From Defluviicoccus sp. (GTDB lineage Bacteria; Pseudomonadota; Alphaproteobacteria; MPNO01), in NCBI GenBank assembly GCA_028820505.1, contig JAPPIT010000115.1, positions 1-64,000 on the forward strand: a stretch of 64,000 bases of DNA, given 5' to 3'. Of this stretch, positions 29,221 through 39,480 are shown piece by piece. The notes beneath the pieces are model-generated. The model was given only the letters and a program-made list of their open reading frames with translations. It did no database searches and had not been told where the DNA came from. Every line of letters begins with the position of its first letter. Positions within the stretch are counted from its first letter, which is position 1. A program made the position numbers and the translations under genes.

Positions 29221-30045
29221 CTAGAACACCCAGTCGAAGGCCCGCGTCAGAAAACCGCGCTCCTCGGGCTTCGGCAAGGAACCTCCGCCGACCAGGGCGT
29301 AGCTGTCAACATACCACTCGCTGCCGGGGTAGTTGTGCCCCAGCACGGCCGCCGCCTTTGTTGCCTCGTTCTTGAGGCCCAGAGCGAGATAAGCCTCGGT
29401 GAGGCGGTGCAGCGCCTCGGGAATGTGGGTGGTCGTCTCATAGATCTCGACCACACGACGAAAGCGCCGGATCGCGGCGAGATAGTGGCCGCGCGTCAGA
29501 TAGTAGCGCCCGACATCCATCTCCTTGCCGGCGAGGTGATCGCGGGTGAGGTCGATTTTCAGCCGCGCGTCGCGGGCGTAGGACGTTTCGGGGAAGCGGC
29601 GCACTACTTCCCGCAGCGCGGCCAGGGCCTTCTCCGTGTTGAGCTGGTCCCGCACGACGTCCGATATCCGCTCGTAAAAGCAAAGCGCGCGGAGGTAGTA
29701 GGCGTAGGCGATATCGGAATTGCCCGGATGGAGCTGGATGAAGCGGTTGAGCGCGAGGACCGCCTCGTCGTAGTCGGTCGCCTGATAGTGCGAGAAGGCC
29801 GCCATCAGCGACGCCTTGACGGCCCACACCGAGTAGGGGTGTTGCCGCTCGACGTCGTCGAAACGCTCCGCGGCGCGGGTGTACTGCTCATTGCGGAGCG
29901 CGTCGACGGCTTCGTTGTAGAGTTCCTGGACCGGCCGCTCGACGTAGCGCTCGGAGTCCTTGTCGTCGCTCCCGCAGGCCGAGACCGCCAAAGCCGCGAG
30001 CAGCACCGCCACGATCCGGGCTAAGCGATCCGGTGAAAGCGACAT
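29221..30045 (-). CDS. bamD: Outer membrane assembly lipoprotein BamD
   Basis: Essential subunit of the BAM complex that inserts beta-barrel proteins into the outer membrane. A lipoprotein signal peptide ends in LAVSAC (Cys about residue 23), followed by TPR helices typical of BamD (VQELYNEAVDALRNEQYTRA, DDVERQHPYSVWAVK, FIQLHPGNSDIAYAYY, RRFPETSYARDA). The length of 274 aa fits. It separates lpxC from recN, a common alphaproteobacterial order, and has a plausible promoter of its own at 30098-30125. Confidence 0.95.
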   Translation of the reverse strand: MSLSPDRLARIVAVLLAALAVSACGSDDKDSERYVERPVQELYNEAVDALRNEQYTRAAERFDDVERQHPYSVWAVKASLMAAFSHYQATDYDEAVLALNRFIQLHPGNSDIAYAYYLRALCFYERISDVVRDQLNTEKALAALREVVRRFPETSYARDARLKIDLTRDHLAGKEMDVGRYYLTRGHYLAAIRRFRRVVEIYETTTHIPEALHRLTEAYLALGLKNEATKAAAVLGHNYPGSEWYVDSYALVGGGSLPKPEERGFLTRAFDWVF

Positions 30046-30097
30046 TGACGGCCGCGGATCCTCGTTCTGGGCTGCGCGTTGTGCGCGACGGGCGCGC

Positions 30098-30125
30098 AGT
30101 CTAGAGCATTTTCGCGTGCTGTCGA
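30098..30125 (-). promoter_or_regulatory. Candidate sigma70 promoter of bamD-recN-ligA
   Basis: On the - strand, TCGACA (30125-30120) and TAGACT (30103-30098) are separated by 16 bases, giving 5/6 and 4/6 matches. The predicted start would leave a leader of about 45 bases before bamD. Confidence 0.35.
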
Positions 30126-30165
30126 CCCGGACGACGGGCGTGCGGCCGGCCGACGGGAACCGTTC

Positions 30166-31080
30166 TCAGCCGACCGCGGGGACAGGCCTGGGAACGCTCT
30201 CTCCGTTCGTCCCCGGCGGAATGTCGCACCACGCCCAGTTGTCCTCGTCGGCGAACATGGCATGCAGAAGGTCGTGGTTGGCGGCGTGCCCCGACTTTAC
30301 CGCGACGATCCGGGCCAGGATGGGCGCGCCCGCAAGGTAGAGATCGCCGACGCAGTCCAGGATCTTGTGGCGCACGAACTCGTCGTCGAACCGGAGCCCA
30401 TCGCTGTTCACGACACGCTGGCGGTCGATGGCGATGGCATTGTCGACCGACGCGCCGAGCGCGAATCCGGCTTCGCGCAAACGGTCGACCTCGTCGACAA
30501 ATCCGAACGTCCGCGCCGGCGCGATGTCGTCGACAAATGCGCCGTTCGCGAGCGCGATCGACATTTCCTGACAGTCGATCACCGGCGAATCGAACTCGAT
30601 CCGGAAATCGATGGAAAAGGCGTCGGCGGGCGTCATCGAGATGCAGGCCTCGCCACGCTCCACGGTCACCGGCTTGCGCAGGCGGATTGCACGCCTGGGG
30701 GCGTCCTGCTCCTCGATGCCGGCTCGCTCGATCAGTTCCACGAACGGGGCTGCGCTGCCGTCCATCGCCGGGATTTCGGGACCGTCCAGCGTCACGACGG
30801 CGTTGTCGATCCCCATGCCGGCGAGGGCGGCCATCAAATGCTCGACCGTCGCGACCGTGACGCCGTGCCGGTTGCCCAATACGGTCGACAACCGGTTATT
30901 CACCACGTGCGCAAGATCGCAGGGAATCTCACCCGTTCCCGGCGCCACATCGGTTCGCCGAACCCGGATGCCGTCTCCAGGGGACGCGGGATGCAGCGAC
31001 ATCGCAACGTCGACACCGCTATGGAGACCGATCCCGCTACAATGAACCGTACGCTCGACCGACGCCTGGTTTGCCCGCAC
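30166..31080 (-). CDS. lpxC: UDP-3-O-acyl-N-acetylglucosamine deacetylase
   Basis: Zinc amidase for the committed step of lipid A synthesis. Seen: HCSGIGLHSG near the N terminus, TVEHLMAALAGMGIDNA (first Zn His), the HKILDCVGDLYLAG segment (His/Asp ligands) and KSGHAANHDLL (catalytic His). From the chosen start the protein has 304 aa, the usual length. I place the start at GTG 31080 (VRANQASVERTV) because AAGGAGG lies exactly 5 bases upstream; the track start at 31122 would place this ribosome binding site inside the gene. A strong hairpin precedes the site. Presence confirms a lipid A-producing Gram-negative. Confidence 0.96.
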   Translation of the reverse strand: MRANQASVERTVHCSGIGLHSGVDVAMSLHPASPGDGIRVRRTDVAPGTGEIPCDLAHVVNNRLSTVLGNRHGVTVATVEHLMAALAGMGIDNAVVTLDGPEIPAMDGSAAPFVELIERAGIEEQDAPRRAIRLRKPVTVERGEACISMTPADAFSIDFRIEFDSPVIDCQEMSIALANGAFVDDIAPARTFGFVDEVDRLREAGFALGASVDNAIAIDRQRVVNSDGLRFDDEFVRHKILDCVGDLYLAGAPILARIVAVKSGHAANHDLLHAMFADEDNWAWCDIPPGTNGESVPRPVPAVG

Positions 31081-31105
31081 ACACCCCTCCTTATTCACGC
31101 CGTTC

Positions 31106-31132
31106 CGACGCTGCCCCCGCAAGGCAGCGTCG
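31106..31132 (-). promoter_or_regulatory. Hairpin in the ftsZ-lpxC gap, next to the lpxC ribosome binding site
   Basis: The arms CGACGCTGCC and GGCAGCGTCG are perfect 10-bp complements around a 7-base loop. It lies 13 bases upstream of AAGGAGG of lpxC and has no T-tract, so it may be a weak ftsZ terminator, an mRNA end protector or a leader element for lpxC. The rest of the 239-base gap holds a 12-bp palindrome CAACAATTGTTG (31235-31246) and a small hairpin (CGAGGA / TCCTCG). Confidence 0.4.
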
Positions 31133-31319
31133 AACTCTCCCTAGGCGGACGCCATTTCAGGTTGTGTTGCGGCGTTGCCTACCCGAACCGTCGGACAACG
31201 TCTGTTTACCCGCCCTCGGCCTCCCGTGGCAATTCAACAATTGTTGCAGAATGTTACCATCCCGAGGAGGAAAGTCCTCGCATCGTCGACGACTTGGGGT
31301 TGAACGGCGTCCTATCCCT

Positions 31320-32921
31320 TCAGTTTGCCTGACGCCTCAGAAACGCCGGAATGTCGAGCAGGTCCTCGTCGCTCACGGCGCCCGGCGCCGTGGACGCCGG
31401 CTCTACGCCCTCGAACTCCGGCTGCCGGGGCGCAGGGGATGCCGCCGCCGCACTATTCTCCCGGGAAGCCGGTTTCGCCGCCTCCGCCGGTTCGGGGGCG
31501 GGAACCTCCGCCGGCGCGGGGTTCACGGGCGCGGGATTTTGCTGCTTTCGGGATTGACCCACACCCGCCATTCTTTCCAACAGGCTCGGGCGGCGGCGCA
31601 GTTGCGGCGACCGCTGGGGCTTCTCGACGGCGCGCTCGGTCGCGGCCCGCATGTTGGAATCCGCCACCAGGGACCTGTCGGCCGGCTCTTCTTCGGCGGC
31701 GGGCTCCTGCGCGCCTTCGAAGAAGGTCTCTTGTCCCGCGGCGCTTTCGACTTCCGCCGCCGGTGCCTCCGCCCCCTCCATCGCCGCGGCATCGCCGTCC
31801 GCGGGACCCTCGCCCGCACCCGCCGAAGGCGGATCGTCGATCGCGTGCGTCGGCTCCGCGGCGATATCCGGCGTCGGCTCGGGGACCGGCACCGGCGGGA
31901 GCTGGGCCTCGGCGTCGGGCACAACGCTGAGAACCGGGCGCGGTTGGACGCTCACGTCGGCATCGATCCCGGTGGCGACCACGGAGACCCGCATCCTGCC
32001 TTCGAGCACCGGATCGAGCGTGGAGCCGAAGATGATGTGGGCCTCCGGATCGACCTCGTTGCCGATGCGGTTGGCGACCTGGTCGACCTCGTACAGGGTC
32101 ATGTCGGGCCCGCCGGTGATGTTGATCAGCACACCCCGCGCGCCTTTCATCGACACCTCGTCGAGCAGGGGATTGGAAATCGCCGCCTCGGCGGCGTCTT
32201 TGGCCCGTTCCTCGCCGTCCGCCTCTCCGGTCCCCATCATCGCCTTGCCCATCTCGCCCATCACCGTGCGGACGTCGGCGAAATCGAGGTTGATGAGCCC
32301 GGGCACGACCATCAGGTCCGTGATCCCCCGCACGCCGGAGTGCAACACCTCGTCCGCCAGGGCGAAGGCATCGGCGAAGGTGGTCTTTTCGTTCGCCACG
32401 CGGAACAGGTTCTGGTTGGGGATAACGATCAGCGTGTCGACATGCTTCTGGAGCTCCTCGATGCCCGCCTCCGCCACCCGGGACCGCTTGCTGCCCTCGA
32501 ACTGGAAGGGCTTGGTGACGACTCCGATCGCCAGGACCCCCTGTTCGCGGGCCAGGCGTGCGATAACCGGGGCGGCCCCCGTGCCCGTGCCCCCGCCCAT
32601 TCCGGCGGTAACGAACACCATGTTGGCGCCCGCCAGATGCCCGGCGATCTCGTCGAGCGTCTCCTCGGCCGCGGCCCGCCCGATATCCGGTCGCGACCCG
32701 GCGCCGAGCCCGTGCGTGATATTGTGGCCGAGCTGGAGCTTGCGCTCGGCGAGGGACTGCACGAGCGACTGGGCGTCCGTATTCGCGACGAGGAACTCGA
32801 CGCCGGTCAATTTCGCGTTGATCATGTTGTTGACGGCGTTTCCCCCGGCGCCGCCGACGCCGACAACCAGGATCTTGGGCTTCGTGGAGTCCGTTTCGGG
32901 TACCGAAAGATTGATCGTCAT
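31320..32921 (-). CDS. ftsZ: Cell division GTPase FtsZ
   Basis: Tubulin homologue that forms the Z ring. The start ATG 32921 ([11 protein letters not shown]) has AAGGAG seven bases upstream; the track extension beyond it is spurious. The GTP-binding core (about 15-320) shows [28 protein letters not shown] (tubulin signature) and the T7 loop [11 protein letters not shown]. After it comes a linker of about 190 residues rich in Pro, Ala and Glu, then the conserved C-terminal peptide [11 protein letters not shown] that binds FtsA and other partners. The 533-aa length is large compared with about 380 in E. coli, as is common in alphaproteobacteria. Confidence 0.98.
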   Translation of the reverse strand: MTINLSVPETDSTKPKILVVGVGGAGGNAVNNMINAKLTGVEFLVANTDAQSLVQSLAERKLQLGHNITHGLGAGSRPDIGRAAAEETLDEIAGHLAGANMVFVTAGMGGGTGTGAAPVIARLAREQGVLAIGVVTKPFQFEGSKRSRVAEAGIEELQKHVDTLIVIPNQNLFRVANEKTTFADAFALADEVLHSGVRGITDLMVVPGLINLDFADVRTVMGEMGKAMMGTGEADGEERAKDAAEAAISNPLLDEVSMKGARGVLINITGGPDMTLYEVDQVANRIGNEVDPEAHIIFGSTLDPVLEGRMRVSVVATGIDADVSVQPRPVLSVVPDAEAQLPPVPVPEPTPDIAAEPTHAIDDPPSAGAGEGPADGDAAAMEGAEAPAAEVESAAGQETFFEGAQEPAAEEEPADRSLVADSNMRAATERAVEKPQRSPQLRRRPSLLERMAGVGQSRKQQNPAPVNPAPAEVPAPEPAEAAKPASRENSAAAASPAPRQPEFEGVEPASTAPGAVSDEDLLDIPAFLRRQAN

Positions 32922-33019
32922 GGGTGTCTCCTTCCTCCCGAAACGGGGCGTCCCGGGTGTTGCGTTCGAACCGGCCGTTCTGCTCCATGGCTCGACCGGG
33001 TTTGGATGTCGTTCACGGC

Positions 33020-34261
33020 TCAGATGCTTTCCTTCAGCCACTGCCCCAGCCTGCCCAGCCGACCGGTCCGCTCCGCGGTTCCGCGAATCGCGATATCGGT
33101 CTCGCCTCGACGCTGCGCGGCGAACCGCAGGAGCCCCGCCGCGGTGGAAAAGGCGGGCCCGCTGACCGCATCGGCGAGCCCGGCGATGGACATGGGGCGG
33201 CCGAGCCGGACCTTCTTGTTCAGGACCAGGGCCGCGACTTCCCGTGCCCCGGCGAGCTGGCTCGCGCCGCCCGTGAGCACCAAGCGCCGGCCGGCGAGCT
33301 TTCCCATCGGGCTTTCGTCCAGACAGGCCTTCACCCGCTCGAAGATTTCCTCCAGCCGGGGCCGGATGATTCCGACGATCAACGACTTGGGCACGTGATT
33401 GGGCTGGTTGCGGTCTTCCTCGCCCACCAGCGGCACGTCGATCAGCGCGTGCTCGTCCGACGGCGAGGGAAGCGCCGAACCGCAGAGCAGCTTTATGCGT
33501 TCCGCATGCAGCAGGGACGTCGTCAAACCGCGCGCGATGTCGCGCGTGACGTGGTCGCCGCCGATCTGAATGACTTCGGCATGGACCACCTGGCCGCCGT
33601 AGAACACCGCGACGTTGGTCGTGCCGCCCCCCATGTCGACCACGGTCGCACCGAGATCGATTTCGTCTTCGACTAGGCACGCGAGACCCGCCGCATAGGG
33701 CGAGACCACGACGTCCTCCACGTCGAGGTGACACCGGGCGACGCAGGTGATCATGTTGCGAAGCGCGGCGGCCTCGGCGCTGACCAGATGCATGTCGACG
33801 CTGAGGCGCTGGCCGTACATCCCGCGCGGGTCCTTGATGCCGCTGCTGCCGTCGATGTGGTGGGCGACCGGAATGCAGTGGATCAGCGCGCGCTCGGCGT
33901 GGCCGTTGTGTTCGAGCCCCTGCCCGTAGATCCGGCGGAGATCGGCGTCCCCGACCTCGTGGCCGTCGATTTCGACTTCCACGCTGAGGTTTCTGGAGTT
34001 CGGGCGACCGGCGGACGCGTTGATGACGACGCCGTGCAGCCGTTCGCCGACGCGCTCCTCGGCGGCGCTGACGGCGGTCAGGATCGCGGCCTCGGCGGCA
34101 TCCATGTTGACGATCGCGCCGCCGCGGACCCCACGGGAAGCGTGATGCCCGACGCCCAGCACCCTCACGTCTCCGGGAGCGCCGGACTCCGCCACCAGAC
34201 AGGCGATCTTGCTGGTGCCGATATCGAGCGCTGTCAGCACGCCGCTTCTTGGCTTGGCCAT
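33020..34261 (-). CDS. ftsA: Cell division protein FtsA
   Basis: Actin-like ATPase that tethers FtsZ to the membrane. Features: [15 protein letters not shown] (phosphate 1), the 1C subdomain around residues 85-165, [17 protein letters not shown] (phosphate 2), [14 protein letters not shown] (adenosine motif) and the C-terminal amphipathic helix [12 protein letters not shown] that binds the membrane. It has 413 aa from ATG 34261, which overlaps the ftsQ stop in a TGATG. A 98-base gap with the ftsZ ribosome binding site separates it from ftsZ. Confidence 0.98.
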   Translation of the reverse strand: MAKPRSGVLTALDIGTSKIACLVAESGAPGDVRVLGVGHHASRGVRGGAIVNMDAAEAAILTAVSAAEERVGERLHGVVINASAGRPNSRNLSVEVEIDGHEVGDADLRRIYGQGLEHNGHAERALIHCIPVAHHIDGSSGIKDPRGMYGQRLSVDMHLVSAEAAALRNMITCVARCHLDVEDVVVSPYAAGLACLVEDEIDLGATVVDMGGGTTNVAVFYGGQVVHAEVIQIGGDHVTRDIARGLTTSLLHAERIKLLCGSALPSPSDEHALIDVPLVGEEDRNQPNHVPKSLIVGIIRPRLEEIFERVKACLDESPMGKLAGRRLVLTGGASQLAGAREVAALVLNKKVRLGRPMSIAGLADAVSGPAFSTAAGLLRFAAQRRGETDIAIRGTAERTGRLGRLGQWLKESI

Positions 34262-35082
34262 CAGCGCCCCTCCTCTTTCATGCCGGACTCCGGAACGGGG
34301 GTGACCACGACCCGGCTGGGTATACGGAGGTCGATCGTGGAGATGCGTCTGGCCAGCAGCGCGTGTCGCCGGTCGAGCCGGGCCAGCTCGCGCCACGCCG
34401 CCGCCGGCTCCGCCTCCGGCAGCCGCACGTCGATGCCGTTGTCGATGCGGACGTTCCAGCGCCTGCCGCCGACCTCGATCAGGGCCCGCACCCGGCGTTT
34501 CAGGTCCGGCTCGCGCCCGAGCATTTCGAGAATGGGCTTGGCGCGCTCGGGCTCCGACCGGGCCACGACCAACGGCAGGTCGGCGTACCGATGCAGAGCC
34601 CGCTCGGCGATCACCGCGCCCTCGTCGTCTATCAGCCGAAATCGGCCGTCGCGCTGCCAAAGCGCGAAGGGGCGCCTCTCCTCTATTTCGATGAACACGG
34701 TGTCGGGAAGACGAACGGTGACGCGGGCGCGCCTGATCCAGCGGTTGCGCTCGAGGCTCGCGCGGATCAGGTCGGTATCGAGCCCGAGGGTTGGGGTTCC
34801 CAATTCGAGCGCCGAGGCGGCGAGCACGGTTTCCCGGGGAACCCGCTCGCGTCCGACCAGCAGAACCTCGCGGAGCCTGAATCCGAGGGGCGCGGACGCC
34901 TCGATGGCCGCGGTCCTGACACTCTCCGCATAGTCTCCGAGCGACCCGGTCCGCCAAATCCAGCCCGCGCCACCGAGGACGACCGCCAGAAGCACCGCCG
35001 CGAGGGCGGTTTTCGCGGCGCGTCCCGGAAACGGGCGTCGAGCGGAAGCCCGCCTGGGCGCATTGCGGTCTAGGCGTCGCAT
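34261..35082 (-). CDS. ftsQ: Cell division protein FtsQ
   Basis: Divisome scaffold linking early and late proteins. The 273-aa product has a basic cytoplasmic tail ([17 protein letters not shown]), one transmembrane helix ([18 protein letters not shown]), the POTRA domain ([20 protein letters not shown]) and the beta domain with [19 protein letters not shown] 35082 overlaps the end of ddl by 13 bases. The last residues end in an unstructured GMKEEGR tail and the stop overlaps the ftsA start. Confidence 0.95.
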   Translation of the reverse strand: MRRLDRNAPRRASARRPFPGRAAKTALAAVLLAVVLGGAGWIWRTGSLGDYAESVRTAAIEASAPLGFRLREVLLVGRERVPRETVLAASALELGTPTLGLDTDLIRASLERNRWIRRARVTVRLPDTVFIEIEERRPFALWQRDGRFRLIDDEGAVIAERALHRYADLPLVVARSEPERAKPILEMLGREPDLKRRVRALIEVGGRRWNVRIDNGIDVRLPEAEPAAAWRELARLDRRHALLARRISTIDLRIPSRVVVTPVPESGMKEEGR

Positions 35083-35987
35083 GCGGCGTGCTCCACCATC
35101 CAGCTCACCAACGCGGGGAAATCGATTCCCGCATGGGCCGCGAGTTCTGGCACCAGCGACATCGGCGTCATTCCGGGCTGGGTGTTGACTTCGAGCAGAT
35201 AGACCCCCTCGGCACCGCCGGCCGCGTCGTCGTATCTCAGGTCGGCGCGGGAGACGCCGCGGCAGCCGAGGGCCTTGTGGGCTTCGACCGAGAAGCGCAT
35301 CGCGGTGTCGTAGGCATCGGCGGGAATCGGCGCGGGGATCAGGTGTTCGGTGGCTCCCTCGGTGTATTTGGCGCGGTAGTCGTAGAAGCCGGCGAGCGGG
35401 CGTATCTCGGTGACGCCCAGCGCGCGCTCGCCCATGACCGCCACGGTGATTTCGCGCCCGGGCACGTAACGCTCCACCATCACCGTGTCCCCGTATGCCC
35501 ATCCGTCGGCGGCGAAACAGGGATCGGACCCCTCGGTAACGACGGTGACTCCGAGGCTCGATCCTTCCCTGAGAGGCTTGACCACGTAGGGGCGAGGCAG
35601 GGCGTCGCCCGAGACCGCGGCCGACCGGCTGACGATGACATGCTCGGCGCAGCGGATGCCGGCGCAGCCGAACAGGCGCTTCGCCATCGGCTTGTCCATC
35701 GCGAGCGCCGAGGCGAGTACGCCGGAATGGGTGTAGGGAATCTCTAGAAGGTCCAGGATCCCCTGCACGCGGCCGTCCTCTCCGAACGGGCCGTGCAGGG
35801 CGTTGAAAACGACGTCCGGGCGGGGTTCGAGCGCGGTGGCGATCGCACGCGGATCGCGGTCGATGTCGACCGTGCGCGCCTCGTAGCCCGCTTCGTGGAG
35901 CGCGGCCGCCACGGTGCGCCCGCTGACCAGCGAGACTTCGCGCTCGCCGGACCATCCGCCCATGAGCACCGTGACGGATTTAGCCAT
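35070..35987 (-). CDS. ddl: D-alanine-D-alanine ligase
   Basis: ATP-grasp enzyme making the D-Ala-D-Ala dipeptide for MurF. Seen: VLMGGWSGEREVSL at the N terminus, FNALHGPFGEDG, VVKPLREGSSLGV (ATP-binding loop), FYDYRAKYTEGATEHLIPAP (omega loop) and LLEVNTQPGMTP (Mg ligands). The Tyr in the omega loop indicates D-Ala rather than D-lactate use. The 305-aa length fits DdlB-type enzymes, normally placed within dcw clusters as here. It overlaps murB by 8 bases. Confidence 0.97.
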   Translation of the reverse strand: MAKSVTVLMGGWSGEREVSLVSGRTVAAALHEAGYEARTVDIDRDPRAIATALEPRPDVVFNALHGPFGEDGRVQGILDLLEIPYTHSGVLASALAMDKPMAKRLFGCAGIRCAEHVIVSRSAAVSGDALPRPYVVKPLREGSSLGVTVVTEGSDPCFAADGWAYGDTVMVERYVPGREITVAVMGERALGVTEIRPLAGFYDYRAKYTEGATEHLIPAPIPADAYDTAMRFSVEAHKALGCRGVSRADLRYDDAAGGAEGVYLLEVNTQPGMTPMSLVPELAAHAGIDFPALVSWMVEHAACDA

Positions 35988-36912
35988 GGGCCGGCTCCCG
36001 CGCGGCGCCGACGCGGCGGATTTCCCATGCGAGCCGGATACCGGTCGCGGCTTTCACCCTGTCGCGCACCTCCTCGCCGAGATCTTCGAGGTCGGCCGCG
36101 GTGGCGCCGCCGGTGTTGACCAGGAAGTTGCAATGGAGGGGCGAGACCTGCGCACCGCCCCGGGTCAGGCCGCGGCAGCCGGCCTCTTCGATCAATTCCC
36201 AGGCGCTCCTCCCCTGCGGGTTCTTGAACGTGCTGCCGCCGGTGCGTTCCCGGATGGGCTGGTCCTGGTTGCGGGCATCCGCGATTTCCGCCATCAGCGC
36301 GGATATCGCCGCGGGCGATCCCGCCTCGCCCTGCAGCAGCGCTTCGGTAAAGGTCCAGTCTTCGGGCACCGCGCATTCGCGGTAGCCGAAACCCAGCTCC
36401 GCCGCGTCTAGCCGATGCGTTCTTCCCGTTCTGTCCAGCGCTTCGGCGGAGACGACGGCGTCGCCGATTTCCCGGCCATAGGCCCCGGCATTCATCCGGA
36501 GCGCACCGCCGATCGTGCCGGGAATGCCGCTCAGGAACTCGAGACCCGCGACGCCGGCGTCGCGCCCTTCCCGTGCGACCGTCACATCCATCGCAGCGGC
36601 TCCCGCCCGTATCCGCGTTCCGTCGTGGACGACCTTCGAGAATGGTCGGCCCAGGCGAATCGTCACCCCCGGGATGCCGCCGTCGCGAACCAGCAGGTTG
36701 GAGCCGACTCCGATCACGGTCACCGGCACGTCGGCGGGCAGCCCTTCGAGAAATCCCGCCAGGTCCTCGCGATCGGCCGGCTCGAACAGGATTTCGGCCG
36801 GTCCGCCGACGCGGAACCATAGCGACCTGGCCAGCGGCACGTTCCGGCGCAGCGAACCGCGCACGTCCGGCAGGGGGCCGATCGTCCGGGTCGGGGTTGC
36901 GGCCTCAATCAC
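35980..36912 (-). CDS. murB: UDP-N-acetylenolpyruvoylglucosamine reductase
   Basis: FAD enzyme completing UDP-MurNAc. Motifs: [32 protein letters not shown] (FAD binding), [24 protein letters not shown], the catalytic Ser in [10 protein letters not shown] and the C-terminal EIRRVG. At 310 aa it is a type II (short) MurB as in most alphaproteobacteria. It overlaps murC by 8 bases and ddl by 8. Confidence 0.97.
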   Translation of the reverse strand: MIEAATPTRTIGPLPDVRGSLRRNVPLARSLWFRVGGPAEILFEPADREDLAGFLEGLPADVPVTVIGVGSNLLVRDGGIPGVTIRLGRPFSKVVHDGTRIRAGAAAMDVTVAREGRDAGVAGLEFLSGIPGTIGGALRMNAGAYGREIGDAVVSAEALDRTGRTHRLDAAELGFGYRECAVPEDWTFTEALLQGEAGSPAAISALMAEIADARNQDQPIRERTGGSTFKNPQGRSAWELIEEAGCRGLTRGGAQVSPLHCNFLVNTGGATAADLEDLGEEVRDRVKAATGIRLAWEIRRVGAAREPAHG

Positions 36913-38362
36913 GGCTCGGCCCCGCGTTTCCCGTGGCCGCGACCGCGGGCTCTTCGGCCAGGATCTCCGAAAGCCTCCCGGGCAGGGAATTGGCCCAGGA
37001 GGTGATATTTCCCGCGCCCAGACAAACGATCATGTCGCCGGGCGCCGCAAACCCGGCAAGCAGCGGGGCGAGCGACTCCGGGGCCTCGAGCATCTGCACG
37101 TCGCGATGTCCGCGCGCCTGGAGGCCGGCGACCAGGGCGTCGCGGTCCGCGCCCTCTATCGGTTCCTCGCCGGCCGGATAGACGTCCGCGACGACGACGG
37201 TGTCGGCGTCGTTGAAACAGGTGCAGAACTCTTCGAACAGGTTGGCGAGTCTGGAATAGCGGTGGGGCTGCACCACCGCGATGACGTTGCCGCGACAGCT
37301 GGCCCGCGCGGCACCGAGGACGGCGGCGATCTCGACGGGATGGTGGCCGTAATCGTCGACGACCGTTATGCCGGCGACCTCTCCGGTCCTGGTGAAGCGC
37401 CGCTTGACCCCGCCGAAGGCCGCCAGGGCAGCCCGGACGGTCTCGTCGGCGATTTCCATCTCGATCGCGATGGCGATCGCCGCCAGGGCGTTCAGGACGT
37501 TGTACGTCCCGACCATGGGCAGAAACAGGCCGGGGAGGGTCCGTTGCCGTCCGCTCGACCGGTCCGCGACCTCGACGTCGAAACGCGAACCGTCCGGCCC
37601 GATTTCGATCGCGCTGGCCCGGACATCGGCCTGCGGGCTGACACCGTACGTCACCAGGCGGCGGTCCGGGACATCGCCGATCAGCCCCTGAACCTCCGGG
37701 TGGTCGATGCAGAGCGCGGCGAAGCCGTAGAACGGGATGTTGGCGACGAACGATTCGAACGCCCGGCGCAAATCGGCGAAGGAGCCGTAAAAATCGAGAT
37801 GTTCCGGATCGATATTGGTGACGACCGCGACGGTCGCCGGAAGCTTGACGAAGGACCCGTCCGACTCGTCGGCCTCGACGACGATCCACTCTCCTTCGCC
37901 GAGGCGGGCGTTGGTGCCGTAGGCGTTGATGATTCCGCCGTTGATGACGGTCGGATCGAGGCCGGCGGCTTCGAGCATGGCGGCGACGATGGACGTCGTC
38001 GTCGTCTTGCCGTGCGTCCCTCCGACTGCGATCGACCATTTGAGACGCATGATCTCGGCAAGCATTTCCGCGCGGCGCACCACGGGAATCATCCGCGCGC
38101 GTGCCGCCGCGATCTCGGGATTGTCGGGGGCGACGGCCGAGCTCGCGACCACGACCGTCGCGTCGGCGAGATTTCCGGCGTCGTGGCCGATTCCGATGTC
38201 GATGCCCAGCGATCGCAGCCTGAGCACGTTCGCGCTGTCGGCGATGTCGCTGCCGCGGACCCGGTATCCGAGATTGTGGAGAACCTCGGCGATGCCGCTC
38301 ATGCCGATCCCGCCGATGCCGACGAAGTGGATCGTTCCGACCGAGAGCGGGAGGGTTCTCAT
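36905..38362 (-). CDS. murC: UDP-N-acetylmuramate-L-alanine ligase
   Basis: Adds L-Ala to UDP-MurNAc. The 485-aa sequence from ATG 38362 starts with the UDP-binding [18 protein letters not shown], followed by the ATP loop [31 protein letters not shown] and [10 protein letters not shown], which distinguish MurC from the other ligases. The track version starting at 39496 reads through murG in another frame. ATG overlaps the murG stop by 4 bases. Confidence 0.97.
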   Translation of the reverse strand: MRTLPLSVGTIHFVGIGGIGMSGIAEVLHNLGYRVRGSDIADSANVLRLRSLGIDIGIGHDAGNLADATVVVASSAVAPDNPEIAAARARMIPVVRRAEMLAEIMRLKWSIAVGGTHGKTTTTSIVAAMLEAAGLDPTVINGGIINAYGTNARLGEGEWIVVEADESDGSFVKLPATVAVVTNIDPEHLDFYGSFADLRRAFESFVANIPFYGFAALCIDHPEVQGLIGDVPDRRLVTYGVSPQADVRASAIEIGPDGSRFDVEVADRSSGRQRTLPGLFLPMVGTYNVLNALAAIAIAIEMEIADETVRAALAAFGGVKRRFTRTGEVAGITVVDDYGHHPVEIAAVLGAARASCRGNVIAVVQPHRYSRLANLFEEFCTCFNDADTVVVADVYPAGEEPIEGADRDALVAGLQARGHRDVQMLEAPESLAPLLAGFAAPGDMIVCLGAGNITSWANSLPGRLSEILAEEPAVAATGNAGPSRD

Positions 38363-39480
38363 GCCGCCCACCTCGGCGCGCCGCCGTTCGCGCGGGCCAG
38401 CGCGTGCACCCGGTCGGCGAGGCGCGCGGCCGAATCGGGTACCGCCCAGCGGCGCGCCGCGTCCGACGCATCGGCGAGAAGGCGGGGGGTCCGTAGAAGG
38501 GTCTCGATCCGCCCGGCCAGGGTTTCCGCGGCGAGGTCCATCTCGGTCATCACCCAGGCGGCACCGTGGCGTTCGATCTCGCGCGCGTTGCGATGCTGAT
38601 GGCCGCCCGCCGCGCGCAGGAAGGGTATGAGGACCGCCGGGCGCCCGATCGTGGCGAGCTCGGCGATCGTCGACGCGCCGGCGCGCGAAATCGCCAGCGA
38701 CGAGCCGGCCATGCGCGCGGGCAGGTCGCCGAAGAACGATGCAACCTCTGCGGGTATGTCGAGTCGACGATAGGCGGTGGTCACCCGTTCCACGTCCTCC
38801 GGCCGTGCCTGCTGGACGATGCGGAGACGGCTCCGAAGCCTGCCGTCGACCGCGGCGATCGCGGGAGGCACCAGATCGGACAGAATCCGCGCTCCCTGGC
38901 TGCCGCCGACCACCAGCAGCGAAACGGGTCCGTTGTGGTCCGTAGGATCCGGATAGGGGGCCCCGGCGAGGGCCGCGACCGCCTCGCGAACCGGATTGCC
39001 GGTCCTGACCAGCTTGGGCAGATCCTCGACGCGGACGCCGTGGACTTCCTCGAACGACGTGGCGATGGCGGACACCCGGGGCGCCAGCGCGGCGTTCGCC
39101 CGCCCGAGCATGGCGTTCTGCTCGTGGATCATGCTCGGGACGCCGGCTCGCAGCGCGGCGAACATGGTGGGGAGGGTGGGATAACCGCCGAAGCCGACGG
39201 CGGCCCTCGGCTGTATCCGCGCGAGCAGACGGCGCGCCTGCAGCCACCCGTAGCACAGCGTCATCACCCCGCGCGCGGTGCCGCGAATGCCGCCGCTCAC
39301 CTGACGGGCGGCGATGCAATGGACGACGGCTCCGGCGCCCGCCTCGAACCCGGCGCCGCGGCCGTCGGTGACGATCGCCACGTCGTGACCGTGGCGCCCG
39401 AGCTCGCGGGCAAGCGCCGCGGCCGGGAACATGTGCCCCCCGGTTCCCCCGGCTGCCAGAACGACCGGACCCTCGTTCAT
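38359..39480 (-). CDS. murG: Lipid II synthase (GlcNAc transferase) MurG
   Basis: Adds GlcNAc to lipid I on the inner face of the membrane. The 373-aa GT28 protein has [12 protein letters not shown] at the N terminus, [29 protein letters not shown] and the UDP-GlcNAc site [11 protein letters not shown] with a conserved GHQ turn ([10 protein letters not shown]). Start ATG 39480 overlaps the ftsW stop by 4 bases. The long track ORF upstream is a shadow of ftsW. Confidence 0.97.
   Translation of the reverse strand: MNEGPVVLAAGGTGGHMFPAAALARELGRHGHDVAIVTDGRGAGFEAGAGAVVHCIAARQVSGGIRGTARGVMTLCYGWLQARRLLARIQPRAAVGFGGYPTLPTMFAALRAGVPSMIHEQNAMLGRANAALAPRVSAIATSFEEVHGVRVEDLPKLVRTGNPVREAVAALAGAPYPDPTDHNGPVSLLVVGGSQGARILSDLVPPAIAAVDGRLRSRLRIVQQARPEDVERVTTAYRRLDIPAEVASFFGDLPARMAGSSLAISRAGASTIAELATIGRPAVLIPFLRAAGGHQHRNAREIERHGAAWVMTEMDLAAETLAGRIETLLRTPRLLADASDAARRWAVPDSAARLADRVHALARANGGAPRWAA

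Noticed and set aside
30098-30116. CTAGAGCATTTTCGCGTG as part of a dispersed alphaproteobacterial repeat
   Set aside because: The similarity is only about 15 bases without the rest of such repeats; read as promoter region instead.
31235-31246. CAACAATTGTTG palindrome as an operator
   Set aside because: Too short to assign and placed far from any clear promoter element.
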